DNA from: an uncultured Collinsella sp.
Lineage (GTDB): Bacteria > Actinomycetota > Coriobacteriia > Coriobacteriales > Coriobacteriaceae
Assembly: GCA_900541195.1 (NCBI GenBank)
Contig: UQIY01000015.1
Span: 1-44,387 of the forward strand
Length of the DNA: 44,387 bases
Direction of reading: 5' to 3'
Positions within the stretch are counted from its first letter, which is position 1; the number at the start of each line of letters is the position of its first letter. The position numbers and the translations under genes were made by a program. The notes under the pieces were generated by a model, which saw nothing but the letters and a program-made list of their open reading frames with translations, was not told where the DNA came from and ran no database searches. Shown piece after piece: positions 33,165-41,502 of the stretch.

Positions 33165-33905
33165 ATGGCTACCATCGCGATTATCGGTGCGCTCGAAAAA
33201 GAGATCATGCAGATTAAGGAAGAGTTGAGCAACGTTTGCATGGTACAGGAGGCGGGCTTGAACGTTGTGACCGGCGGGCTCGACGGCCTGTCGATTGTCG
33301 CCACGACGGCGGGTATGGGCACGGTAAACGCTGCCGCCGCAACACAGCACCTCATTAGCAAGTATGCTCCACAGGCAGTTGTGTTTTCTGGTATCGCAGG
33401 TGGCCTGAATCCCAAGCTCCATATCGACGATGTCGTCATTGGCAAATGCCTGCGCTATCTAGATACCGATACCGCGCTTATCGCCGAGTCTGCACCGGGG
33501 CTCGAGGAGTTTGTCTCGACGCCTGCGCTGGTCGATATTGCCGCCGATGTGCTTTCTGAGCGTGGCTTTGTTGATGCTTCGACAAATGCGACCGCTTCGA
33601 ACGAGGGCGCAAAGCAGTTCCTGGTCGGCACGATTGCCACGGGTAACCGCTTTGTGACGGGCGCCGCTATGCGCAATGATGCCATCGAGGCGACGCATGC
33701 CGATTGTGTCGGCATGGAGGGCGCGGCAATTGCCCATGTCGCAACCAAAAATGGTGTCGATTGCCTGGTGCTGCGTGCTATCAGCGATAATTGTGACGAG
33801 GCGTATGATGCGATTTGCGACCGCGAGTTCGATTTGTTCGAGTATGCGCGTGCCGCAAGCGATATCACGCTCGATATCGTTCGACGCATTGCCGCTGCGC
33901 AATAG
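33165..33905 (+). CDS. mtnN: 5'-methylthioadenosine/S-adenosylhomocysteine nucleosidase
   Basis: A 246-aa cytoplasmic enzyme that removes adenine from MTA, SAH and 5'-deoxyadenosine. The last is a by-product of radical SAM enzymes such as the PFL activase encoded nearby. Motifs: IAIIGALEKEI at the N-terminus, VVFSGIAGGLNP, TIATGNRFV, the substrate-binding GMEGAAIAHVA and the catalytic-Asp motif LRAISD. The ATG 33165 start has GGGGA upstream. EngB follows after 37 nt, probably on the same mRNA. Confidence 0.92.
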   Translation: MATIAIIGALEKEIMQIKEELSNVCMVQEAGLNVVTGGLDGLSIVATTAGMGTVNAAAATQHLISKYAPQAVVFSGIAGGLNPKLHIDDVVIGKCLRYLDTDTALIAESAPGLEEFVSTPALVDIAADVLSERGFVDASTNATASNEGAKQFLVGTIATGNRFVTGAAMRNDAIEATHADCVGMEGAAIAHVATKNGVDCLVLRAISDNCDEAYDAICDREFDLFEYARAASDITLDIVRRIAAAQ

Positions 33906-33942
33906 CGCGTTTTTTGCAAGATCCTACGACCAAGGAGTGTCC

Positions 33943-34533
33943 ATGGCCGATTCCATTAACTACCAGCTTGCCAAGTTCGTCGCCAGCTACGGCAAGGTTT
34001 CGCAGATCCCCGAGTCCACCTGTCCCGAGGTGAGCTTCGTTGGCCGCTCAAATGTGGGCAAGTCGTCCATCATGAACAAGCTCTTTGGCCGCAAGAACCT
34101 GGTGAAGGTTTCGAGCACGCCGGGCAAGACGAGCAACATCAATTTCTTCGAGGCCGACGACGTGCACTTTGTGGACCTGCCGGGCTATGGTTTCGCCCGT
34201 CGTTCCAAGGCCGAGCGTGACCGCTGGGCCGAGCTCATCGGCGACTTCTTCGACTCCGAGCGCAGCTTTAACTTGGTTGTGTCGCTAGTGGACATTCGCC
34301 ATGACCCCAGTAAGCTCGACCATGACATGATCGACTACCTGCAGGGCAACGAGTTCAACTTTATCGTCTGCCTCACCAAGGCCGACAAGCTCAGCCGCAC
34401 CCAGCAGGCCCGCCAAGCGGCAGCCATCAAAAAGCAGCTCAACGTCCCGGCCGAAAACGTAATCATCACAAGCTCCCAAACCGGCGTGGGCATCGACGAA
34501 CTCAAGCGCCGCATCGCCGAAGCCTGCCTCTAA
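33943..34533 (+). CDS. engB: Ribosome biogenesis GTP-binding protein EngB/YsxC
   Basis: A 196-aa GTPase of the TrmE-Era-like class, needed for 50S subunit assembly. G1 is FVGRSNVGKSS, the G2-region STPGKTSNINFF is followed by G3 DLPGYGFA, G4 CLTKADKL and G5 ITSSQTGVG. The length is typical. The start is ATG 33943 with AAGGAG upstream; longer in-frame codons overlap mtnN and are not used. Confidence 0.94.
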   Translation: MADSINYQLAKFVASYGKVSQIPESTCPEVSFVGRSNVGKSSIMNKLFGRKNLVKVSSTPGKTSNINFFEADDVHFVDLPGYGFARRSKAERDRWAELIGDFFDSERSFNLVVSLVDIRHDPSKLDHDMIDYLQGNEFNFIVCLTKADKLSRTQQARQAAAIKKQLNVPAENVIITSSQTGVGIDELKRRIAEACL

Positions 34534-34612
34534 TAAGTGCCCCAGCCTAGCAAGAGCCCCTATCAATAAAAGGCCATGATTTCAGCCTGGCGCCCCTTCA
34601 AAGCGTGGGTCC

Positions 34613-34797
34613 CTGTAGACATCGCTAGCTACGTTGCCATAGGGCCACCCAGGGGCATCCCCTTAAAAACATTCCGCAGCACGAGGCCCGCTTATCCGCA
34701 GCTCCGAAGGAGCAGGATAAGTGGGCCTCAAGTGCGAGGACGTTTTTAAGGGGATGCCCCTGGGTGGCCCGGACAGACCGATCGGCGATGTCTACAG
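34613..34797. repeat. Nested palindrome, GTCCTCG/CTGCGGA family, copy 3 (inverted)
   Basis: Perfect 29-bp arms (34642-34670, 34742-34770) enclose, on the minus strand, GTCCTCGCACTT, an inner stem GAGGCCCACTTATCC / GGATAAGCGGGCCTC (one mismatch) with a TTCG loop, and CTGCGGAAT. A further outer pair CTGTAGACATCG / CGATGTCTACAG (34613-34624, 34786-34797) extends it into the thrB stop codon. It separates convergent engB and thrB. Confidence 0.9.
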
Positions 34798-35673
34798 GTA
34801 CTCGATTTGAGCGCCTTCCGTGTCGCACGTCAGAATATGCGTATCACACTTAGGGAACTGCTCGCGCAGCTTGACCTGCAGGAACTTTGCCACGATGGTG
34901 TCGTCGGTCACAGCCATAAGGGTCGAGCCCGATCCGCTGATCCAGATGGTCTTGGCGCCGCCGTTAAGGCAGGTGTCGCGCACGGCGTTGTAGTCGGGAA
35001 TCAGACGGCGACGATAGGGTTCCTGGATGCGGTCGTCATTGGCGGCGGCAATCAGGTCGAGGTTGCCGGACTCAAGACCGCGCGTCATACCGGCGATGCG
35101 GCCCATCTGCCACACGGCGGTGGAGAGCGGAATCTCCTGCGGCACGACCTTGCGCGCCTCGCTCGTGTGTACCTCGTAGGGCGGAATCACGGTAATAAAA
35201 CGCAGGCGATCGCTCACCTCGTAGCGCAGGCACTGGGGGAGCGAATCGGTCGGCGTAAAGGAGCAGACGGCGCCGCCCAGGATAGCAGGGGCGACGTTAT
35301 CGGGATGGCCCTCGACCTCGGTGGCAATGCGGACGAGCTCAGCGCGATCGACGGTGTGGCCTGTCAGTGCGGCGGCGGCCATAATGCCGGCGACGACGCA
35401 GGTGGAGCTTGAGCCCAGGCCGCGGGCGACGGGCACGTCGGTCTGAATGTCGATAGCGACGGGGAAGGCCGGCTCGCCCCATGCGGCCAGTGCATCGACA
35501 AAGCTAACGTAGACCAGGTTATTCTCGTTTTGGAACTCCTCGGGGCAGCCCGTGATGGTGAGCTTGTCGGCGCGCTCGAAGGTGAAGTGCGAGTAGAGGC
35601 TGACGGCCATGCCGAGGGTGTCGTAGCCAATGCCTAGGTTCGCGCTGGTGGCGGGGACGGTGATTTTGATCAT
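34792..35673 (-). CDS. thrB: Homoserine kinase
   Basis: A 293-aa GHMP kinase phosphorylating L-homoserine with ATP to O-phosphohomoserine, the substrate of threonine synthase. Motifs are KITVPATSANLGIGYDTLGM at the N-terminus, the ATP-binding PVARGLGSSSTCVVAG, and the C-terminal WISGSGSTLMAV. The start at 35673 has AGGAG six bases upstream. thrC is upstream on the same strand, but a nested palindrome and a terminator lie between, so the two may be transcribed separately. The thrB stop lies inside the outer edge of a palindrome. Confidence 0.94.
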   Translation of the reverse strand: MIKITVPATSANLGIGYDTLGMAVSLYSHFTFERADKLTITGCPEEFQNENNLVYVSFVDALAAWGEPAFPVAIDIQTDVPVARGLGSSSTCVVAGIMAAAALTGHTVDRAELVRIATEVEGHPDNVAPAILGGAVCSFTPTDSLPQCLRYEVSDRLRFITVIPPYEVHTSEARKVVPQEIPLSTAVWQMGRIAGMTRGLESGNLDLIAAANDDRIQEPYRRRLIPDYNAVRDTCLNGGAKTIWISGSGSTLMAVTDDTIVAKFLQVKLREQFPKCDTHILTCDTEGAQIEYL

Positions 35674-35688
35674 GGGAATCTCCTGGGC

Positions 35689-35794
35689 GGTCTGCCTGTT
35701 TAGTTCGCTGCTCGGGCAGTCCTGGCTCGCTCGGAAAGCACATTAAGTGCTTTCCGGCTCGTGCGGAACTCGCGACGAACTAAACAGGCAGACC
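35689..35794. repeat. Nested palindrome, diverged copy 4
   Basis: Perfect 19-bp arms GGTCTGCCTGTTTAGTTCG (35689-35707) and complement (35776-35794). Inside, GTCCTGGCTCG and TGCGGAACT recall the family segments, and the inner stem is CGGAAAGCAC / GTGCTTTCCG with an ATTAA-type loop. It lies directly upstream of the thrB ribosome site, between thrB and thrC. Confidence 0.75.
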
Positions 35795-35830
35795 CGCATG
35801 TCAGCTCGTCATTATCCCGGTGAGTATCTG

Positions 35831-35862
35831 ATAAAAGAAGGTGCGCCGGCTTTCGCCGGCGC
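35831..35862 (-). terminator. Intrinsic terminator after thrC
   Basis: On the minus strand the perfect stem GCGCCGGC-GAAA-GCCGGCGC (35843-35862) is followed by ACCTTCTTTTAT, 11 nt after the thrC stop. Resembles the hairpin at 23323 between the PFL genes. Confidence 0.75.
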
Positions 35863-35873
35863 CTAGTAAGGGT

Positions 35874-37391
35874 TTAGTTGGTAGCCATCTTTTTTGCAGC
35901 CTGCTCTACGTAGTTGGCCATGTCGGCTACGTCGCAGACGTCTTCGAAGCGGACGGGCTTGGACTCGAGTTCGGCGAGCTGGGTCGGGGCGACCGTGTTG
36001 GTGGCCTGCTCGAGTACACGCATAGCCTCAAAATCATCCTTGGGAACGTCGAGGCCCAGGGCGTCGCAGCAGGCGCGCGGGAACTTGTAGGGGCTGGCGG
36101 TCGAAAGCAGCACGCGGGCCTTGGCGCCCTCGGCGGGAGCGACCTGCTCGAAGACGTGATAGCCGCAAGCGGTGTGCGGGTCGATCACGTAGCCGTTCGC
36201 GTCCCAGCAGCTCTTGATGGCAGTGCGGACCTCGTCCTCGCTGGCCCAGCCGCAGCCAAAGACGCTCTGAATCTTGGCCAGCAGCTCGGCGGGCACCTCG
36301 TAGCGACCCGTCTGCGCCAGCTGCTCCATAAGGCCGGCAACGAGCTCGCAGTCGCCATCGGATAGGAAGTACAGCATGCGCTCCAGGTTGGAGCTAATAA
36401 GGATGTCCATCGACGGCGAGATGGTCGTGAAGAACGGGCGGTTACGGTCGTAAACGCCGGTGGTCAGGAAGTCGGCAAGCACGTTGTTCTTGTCGCTCGC
36501 CACGACGAGCTTGGCGACGGGCAGACCCATGCGCTTGGCGTAGTAGCCGGCCAGGATATCGCCAAAGTTGCCGGTGGGCACACAGAACTCAACAGCGTCG
36601 CCGGCCTCGATAGCGCCGGCGCGCAGCAGCTGCGCATAGGCGGCAAAGTAGTAGACGACCTGCGGTACCAGGCGGCCGACGTTGATGGAGTTGGCGCTCG
36701 AAAGCACCGTGCCGGCAGCCTCCAGACGCTCGGCAAGCTCCTTATCGGCAAAGATGCGCTTGACGGCGCTCTGGGCGTCGTCAAAGTTGCCGCGGATGCC
36801 GCAGACGGCGACGTTATCGCCCTCCTGCGTGGACATCTGCAGATTCTGCACGCGGCTGACTTTGCCCTCGGGATAAAAGACGGTGATGCCCGTGCCCGGC
36901 GCGTCGGCGAAACCGGCGAGTGCGGCCTTGCCGGTGTCGCCCGACGTGGCGGTGACGATCATGATGCGCTCGGCGCCGCCGTTCTTGGCGGAAGTGCGGG
37001 CCATCAGACGGGGGAGCATCTGCAGGGCGACGTCCTTGAAGGCGCTCGTGGGGCCGCCAAAGAGCTCCATCACATAGGTTTGAGGGACGTCAGCGCCCGG
37101 CGCAGCGTCGAGTTTGACGAGCGGCGTAACCTCTTCACTCGCGAACGTGCCACGGTATGCCTCGTCGACACACGCCGATATTTCTTCGGCCGTGTAATCA
37201 TTCAGTAACATTCCCAACACATCTTGAGCGATTTCAAAGTACGATTTATCTGCAAGCGAGCTGATATCGACCTGCTGGGTGCCGAGCTCGTCCGAGACAA
37301 ACAAACCCCCGTCGGGAGCGATGCCGGTGCGGATTGCCACCTTACTTGAGCACGATAAAGTGCGTCCTCGTGTACTATGATAAGTTCCCAT
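35874..37391 (-). CDS. thrC: Threonine synthase
   Basis: A 505-aa PLP enzyme converting O-phosphohomoserine to threonine and phosphate. The N-terminus YHSTRGRTLSCSS, the PLP-lysine motif GGPTSAFKDVALQ, the phosphate-binding TATSGDTGKAAL and PTGNFGDILAGYYAKRMG mark the long (E. coli/yeast-like) threonine synthase class. The start at 37391 has GAGGAG upstream and matches the family N-terminus; ATG 37436 would add 15 unsupported residues. It diverges from aspartate kinase across a 103-bp spacer in which no clear T-box or attenuator was seen. Confidence 0.94.
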   Translation of the reverse strand: MGTYHSTRGRTLSCSSKVAIRTGIAPDGGLFVSDELGTQQVDISSLADKSYFEIAQDVLGMLLNDYTAEEISACVDEAYRGTFASEEVTPLVKLDAAPGADVPQTYVMELFGGPTSAFKDVALQMLPRLMARTSAKNGGAERIMIVTATSGDTGKAALAGFADAPGTGITVFYPEGKVSRVQNLQMSTQEGDNVAVCGIRGNFDDAQSAVKRIFADKELAERLEAAGTVLSSANSINVGRLVPQVVYYFAAYAQLLRAGAIEAGDAVEFCVPTGNFGDILAGYYAKRMGLPVAKLVVASDKNNVLADFLTTGVYDRNRPFFTTISPSMDILISSNLERMLYFLSDGDCELVAGLMEQLAQTGRYEVPAELLAKIQSVFGCGWASEDEVRTAIKSCWDANGYVIDPHTACGYHVFEQVAPAEGAKARVLLSTASPYKFPRACCDALGLDVPKDDFEAMRVLEQATNTVAPTQLAELESKPVRFEDVCDVADMANYVEQAAKKMATN

Positions 37392-37494
37392 ATAACACTG
37401 CTCCTCGGATGCCTTGGTCCCAATCGGTGAAACCATGGTATCAGAGCACGCAAAATAGGTTTGCAGAGGCTTTTAGAAAGGTAACCTCCAGCCC

Positions 37495-38883
37495 ATGATT
37501 AAGATTGCCAAGTTTGGCGGCTCGTCGGTCGCCGACGCCGAACACTTTAAGAAGATCAAGGCCATCGTCGATGCCGACCCTGCCCGCCGTTTTGTGGTGG
37601 TTTCCGCCTGCGGCCGCCGCTTTAAGGGCGACACCAAGGTGACCGACCTGCTCTACCTGGTTAACGCGCACGTTAAGTATCACGTTTCATGCGAGGAACT
37701 GCTCGAGGACATTGGCCAGCGCTATTTTGATATCGCTGACGAGCTGGAGCTCACCTATCCCATCCGCGAGGAGTTCGCGGCCTTTGCCGAGCGCGCCCGC
37801 TCGGGCGGCTACTCTACCGAGGAGCTCGTGAGCCGTGGCGAGTACTTCACCGCTCGCCTGATGGCCGAGTACCTGGGTCTGCCGTTCCTGGATGCCGCGA
37901 CGGTCGTGGCGTTCCATCACGATGGTACGCTCAGTATGAATCGCACCTCCGAGCTGGTGCAGGAGTACGGCCAGCAGGGCGGCTTTGTTATGCCCGGTTT
38001 CTACGGCGCGACGCGTGAGGGCCAGATCAAGCTGCTCGACCGTGGCGGCGGCGATATTTCCGGCTCGATTCTGGCCAAGTGCCTGGGCGCCGACCTGTAC
38101 GAGAACTGGACCGACGTCTCGGGCTTCTATTCTGCCGATCCGCGTATTGTTCCCGAGGCTCAGCCCATCGCCCGCGTTACCTACGAGGAGCTGCGCGAGC
38201 TTTCGTACATGGGTGCGAGCGTCCTGCACGAGGAGGCCGTGTTCCCCGTGCGCGAGGCAGGCATTCCGCTGGTCATCAAGAACACCAATGCGCCGCAGGA
38301 CCCCGGCACCATCATTAGCGAGACGGCTGACGAGGGTGAGGCAGAGCCCATCATTACCGGCGTGACCGGCAAGCGCGGCTTTGTCGCCATCAACGTCGCC
38401 CGCGACCGCACCAAGCCCCGCGTTGGCTTTATGCGCCGTGCGCTTTCGGTCTTCGAGCGCTATGACGTTTCCGTCGAGCACATGCCCACCGGTGTCGACC
38501 GCTTTGGCGCCGTGGTGCAGGAGCGGGACGTTCACGATTCGCTGTACTCGCTCGTAGGCGACATTCAGCAGGAGGTCGAGCCGCTCGAGATCGAGGTTGT
38601 CGAGGGTCTGGCACTTATCGCGACCGTTGGCCGCAACCTGCGCGGTCGTGCCGGCATCTCTGGCCATCTGTTTGGCATGCTTGGCCAGGCCGGCGTGAGC
38701 GTGCGTATGATTTCGCAGAGCTGCGACGAGATCAACATCATTATCGGTGTGGAGGAGAAGGACTTTGACCTGGCGATTCGGACCATTTACCGTGCCTTCT
38801 CCGATGAGAACGGCATAGTGAAGGTCTCCGACCTGGAGGCTTCCGCGCCGGTCGATCCCGCTCTGGCTGCGCTCCACAAGTAG
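37495..38883 (+). CDS. lysC: Aspartate kinase
   Basis: A 462-aa enzyme for the first step from aspartate to threonine, methionine, lysine and diaminopimelate. The catalytic domain starts KIAKFGGSSVADAEHF, with LVSRGEYFTARLMAEYLG, MPGFYGATREG and LDRGGGDISGSILA. Two C-terminal ACT domains (from about residue 310 and from about 380, GRNLRGRAGISGHLFGMLGQ) indicate allosteric feedback inhibition. The start at 37495 has AAAGG upstream. No homoserine dehydrogenase is fused to it. asd follows 174 nt downstream on the same strand after hairpins. Confidence 0.93.
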   Translation: MIKIAKFGGSSVADAEHFKKIKAIVDADPARRFVVVSACGRRFKGDTKVTDLLYLVNAHVKYHVSCEELLEDIGQRYFDIADELELTYPIREEFAAFAERARSGGYSTEELVSRGEYFTARLMAEYLGLPFLDAATVVAFHHDGTLSMNRTSELVQEYGQQGGFVMPGFYGATREGQIKLLDRGGGDISGSILAKCLGADLYENWTDVSGFYSADPRIVPEAQPIARVTYEELRELSYMGASVLHEEAVFPVREAGIPLVIKNTNAPQDPGTIISETADEGEAEPIITGVTGKRGFVAINVARDRTKPRVGFMRRALSVFERYDVSVEHMPTGVDRFGAVVQERDVHDSLYSLVGDIQQEVEPLEIEVVEGLALIATVGRNLRGRAGISGHLFGMLGQAGVSVRMISQSCDEINIIIGVEEKDFDLAIRTIYRAFSDENGIVKVSDLEASAPVDPALAALHK

Positions 38884-38895
38884 CTGCTATCTCGC

Positions 38896-38987
38896 TAGAT
38901 TTTTGGGACTCGCCTCAAAAATCTACGGTGGGGCGTTTCGTTTCGGTTTCGTTTCGACGGGGCGGGTTTCGTGCCCGCCCCGTTCTT
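38896..38987 (+). terminator. Two hairpins between lysC and asd
   Basis: TAGATTTTTG / CAAAAATCTA (38896-38925) is a perfect 10-bp stem. A second, CGGGGCGGG / CCCGCCCCG (38958-38982), is followed by TTCTTGT and looks like a weak intrinsic terminator. asd may therefore have its own promoter near 38990 or be attenuated. Confidence 0.6.
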
Positions 38988-39057
38988 GTATACACTGGCA
39001 ACAATAATCAGCCTGCTCGGCGTGCGGGCAAAAGCCAAAACCTTTAAAGGGGGAAGC

Positions 39058-40083
39058 ATGAAACAGTACACGGTTGCTATTTTGGGCGCGACGGGAGCCG
39101 TGGGCACCCAGATGCTCGAGTGCCTCAACGAGCAGGAGTTTCCGGTTGGCAAGCTCAAGCTGTTGGCAAGTGCACGCTCCGCGGGCAAGACCGTTGAGTT
39201 CCGCGGCGAGCAGATTGTGATTGAGGAAGCTTGCCCCGAGGCCTTTGAGGGCTGCGACATCGTGCTTGGCGCCGCCGGCGACGATATCGCCAAGGAGCTG
39301 CTGCCCGAGGCCGTCAAGCGCGGCGCCGTCGTGGTCGACAACAGCCATGCCTTCCGCATGGATCCCGAGGTGCCGCTGGTCGTGCCCGAGATCAATGCCG
39401 ACGATATCAAGTGGCATCACGGCCTTATCGCCAACCCCAACTGCGCGACCATTATCGGCCTGGTTCCCACGTGGCCGCTGCATCAGCTCGCCGGCGTGAA
39501 GCGCATGATCGTTTCGACGTATCAGGCGGCTTCGGGTGCCGGCGCTCCCGGTATGGCCGAGCTCGAGGCTCAGCTGGCCGCCCTGGGCCGCGGCGAGGAG
39601 ATTCCCGAGCCGCGCGCGTTTGCCGCCCAGCTGGCGAGCAACCTGATTCCGCAGATTGGCGGCGTCAAGGAGGAGGACTTTACCTCCGAGGAGATGAAGC
39701 TGCAAAACGAGGGCCGCAAGATCATGCACCTGCCCGAGCTGCGCGTGAACTGCACCTGCGTGCGCGTGCCCGTGCTGCGTTCGCACTCCGAGAGCATTAC
39801 GCTCGAGTTTGAGCGCGATATTACGGTTGAGGAGGCCCGTGCTGCGCTTGCTACCGCTCCCGGCGTCAAGCTGGTTGACGATATGGCTGCCGAGGATGCA
39901 CACGACCGCTTCCCCATGCCGATGGACACCTCCGACCAGGACCTGATTTGGGTCGGCCGCGTGCGCCGCGACATCTCGAACCCCGAGGCTGCGCGCGGCA
40001 TCACCTTCTGGTGCTGCGGCGACCAAATCCGTAAGGGCGCGGCAACCAACGCCGTCCAGATCGCTAAGCTGCTCTGCGAGTAG
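39058..40083 (+). CDS. asd: Aspartate-semialdehyde dehydrogenase
   Basis: A 341-aa enzyme reducing aspartyl phosphate to aspartate semialdehyde with NADPH. The Rossmann motif VAILGATGAVGTQML opens the protein; catalytic Cys129 lies in ANPNCATIIGL; VSTYQAASGAG and VRVPVLRSHSESI, with the catalytic-His region, follow. The start at 39058 has AAAGGGGGA upstream; the longer frame from 38971 overlaps a hairpin. Downstream is a nested palindrome and no T-run. Confidence 0.95.
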   Translation: MKQYTVAILGATGAVGTQMLECLNEQEFPVGKLKLLASARSAGKTVEFRGEQIVIEEACPEAFEGCDIVLGAAGDDIAKELLPEAVKRGAVVVDNSHAFRMDPEVPLVVPEINADDIKWHHGLIANPNCATIIGLVPTWPLHQLAGVKRMIVSTYQAASGAGAPGMAELEAQLAALGRGEEIPEPRAFAAQLASNLIPQIGGVKEEDFTSEEMKLQNEGRKIMHLPELRVNCTCVRVPVLRSHSESITLEFERDITVEEARAALATAPGVKLVDDMAAEDAHDRFPMPMDTSDQDLIWVGRVRRDISNPEAARGITFWCCGDQIRKGAATNAVQIAKLLCE

Positions 40084-40095
40084 TGTGACCTGTCC

Positions 40096-40225
40096 GGCGG
40101 GGGCCGGGCTTGGTTTTCAGAACGTCCTCGACCATGTGTGGCGCCTTGTCCTGCTCCTTCGGAGCCGCGGACAAGGCGCCACACTGGTCTGCGGAGTGTT
40201 CTGAAAACCAAGCCCGGCCCCCGCC
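40096..40225. repeat. Nested palindrome, GTCCTCG/CTGCGGA family, copy 5
   Basis: Perfect 28-bp outer arms (40096-40123, 40198-40225) flank GTCCTCGACCATG and TCTGCGGAGT. The inner stem TGTGGCGCCTTGTCC / GGACAAGGCGCCACA is capped by a GCTCC-TTC-GGAGC type hairpin. It starts 12 nt after the asd stop. Confidence 0.9.
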
Positions 40226-40440
40226 TGCGGTGACGCTGCTGCAAGCGGTCTGCGATGGGGTCGTTGTTGGTTGGGGCCGCTGGGCTGATGCAGGGGCGCG
40301 TGGTTGTTGCGGGCCCTGGTCCCGGCGGCGGCCTCGGCGCTTTGCGCCTGCCGCCTTGGGGTGACTGCGGGGCCGTGACGGCAGCCGCGGCGCTGTCGCG
40401 CCTGCTGCCTGGGGTGACTTTGGGGTTGGGGTGAATCGGG
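40226..40440. repeat. GC-rich non-coding stretch with imperfect direct repeat
   Basis: About 215 bp, strongly GC-rich. A unit of about 31 bp ending GCC(T)TGGGGTGAC occurs at 40335-40365 and 40388-40418. I see no gene. Confidence 0.5.
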
Positions 40441-40441
40441 G

Positions 40442-40613
40442 TCTAATACTTTCCCGAGAAGTGAACGACCTTATTTGGACCCCCGAAGCATTGGCATATT
40501 TTGACTGCTATTTCCTGAGGTTTTGCTGCGCGAATCCTGCGGTTTTGTGGTCTAAAGGTGTGGATGCTCCGAGGCTTCGTTTTTACTCGTTCACTTCTCG
40601 GGAAAGTATTAGA
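40442..40613. repeat. Long inverted repeat, 27-bp perfect arms
   Basis: Arms 40442-40468 (begins TCTAATACTTTCCCGAGAAG) and 40587-40613 are exact complements, 118 bp apart. The interior has TTATTTGGAC near the left arm, like CTATTTGGGC in the palindrome at 31764 read on the minus strand, and a CGAAGC/GCTTCG pair. No protein-coding sense is evident; it may be a MITE or a structured RNA. It sits between asd and ogt. Confidence 0.75.
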
Positions 40614-40779
40614 GCTCAGCTGATAGAGGTACCGCTCTGGCGTCGAAGCCCTGTGTCTTCTTCGCTTGATTGGGGAAAGCGGCCTCGCTTAAACAATTAC
40701 GAGCCTGCCCAGGTGTATCTGACAGGTTGTCTGCACAGTTCGCGGTATTATGTTTGCGGAGTTTTGAAAGGAGCCGCTG

Positions 40780-41358
40780 GTGGTCACGACGACGTTTGCT
40801 TCGCCTTTGGGCGAAATCTTGCTTGCCGCTGATGGCCGCGGTCTGACGGGACTTTGGTTTGAGGGGCAGGAGCACTTTGGCTCCACGCTTCTCAAAGAAG
40901 ATGCGGAGCACGTTGAAGGTGCCGATGCGGTTTCTGGTGCTGGCGGCATGTTGCCGGTGAGTCCGGTAAATGGTGCGGCCTCTTCGGTGCTTGAGCGTTC
41001 CTGGGCTTGGCTGAATGCTTATTTTGCAGGGCAGGAACCTCGGTTTACACCGCCGTTGCATATGATTGGTACGGCGTTTCAGCGTGAAGTTTGGTTTGAG
41101 CTGCTTTCTATTCCGCGTGGCGAGGTCGCTACGTATGGCGAGATCGCCCAACGTGTTGCGGCTCGACATCGTGCACCGGGAAACGAGGCGCCCGTTGTGT
41201 CTCCTCGTGCGGTGGGGGCTGCGGTCGCACGTAATCCCATTTCGATTATCGTGCCGTGCCATCGCGTGGTTGCCGCCGATGGTTCGCTCAACGGATATGC
41301 CGGCGGGCTTGACCGCAAGGAATGGCTGCTGCGGCTCGAGGGTGCGTACGAGGAGTAA
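40780..41358 (+). CDS. ogt: Methylated-DNA--protein-cysteine S-methyltransferase
   Basis: A 192-aa suicide repair protein that removes methyl groups from O6-methylguanine. The acceptor Cys160 is in the invariant IIVPCHRVV motif. GTAFQREVWFELLSIPRGEV, YGEIAQRV and the C-terminal YAGGLDRKEWLL complete the DNA-binding domain. The start is GTG 40780, with AAAGGAG seven bases upstream; TATTAT at 40746-40751 may be the -10. Single gene, convergent with the cas1-cas2 side. Confidence 0.93.
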   Translation: MVTTTFASPLGEILLAADGRGLTGLWFEGQEHFGSTLLKEDAEHVEGADAVSGAGGMLPVSPVNGAASSVLERSWAWLNAYFAGQEPRFTPPLHMIGTAFQREVWFELLSIPRGEVATYGEIAQRVAARHRAPGNEAPVVSPRAVGAAVARNPISIIVPCHRVVAADGSLNGYAGGLDRKEWLLRLEGAYEE

Positions 41359-41426
41359 CGCCAGGGCACTTTGCATAGCCAAGACGCCGTGAAAGAACGG
41401 GATGTGCTTTCCGAATGGCGTTCCAA

Positions 41427-41476
41427 GCGGAAACCGTGTCCCGGAATACAGCCTCAGAGTGGGACGCCGTTTCCGG
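41427..41476. repeat. Inverted repeat between ogt and the small membrane gene
   Basis: GCGGAAACCGTGTCCC (41427-41442) and GGGACGCCGTTTCCGG (41461-41476) pair with three mismatches around an 18-nt loop. It sits where the two convergent transcripts end and may terminate one of them. It contains GTCCC/GGGAC, like other repeats in the window. Confidence 0.55.
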
Positions 41477-41502
41477 TTGAGACCACCTGCTTGGACATCT
41501 TT

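Noticed and set aside
40431..40832. 133-codon frame upstream of ogt
   Set aside because: It covers both arms of the 27-bp inverted repeat and overlaps the ogt start; no coding signal.
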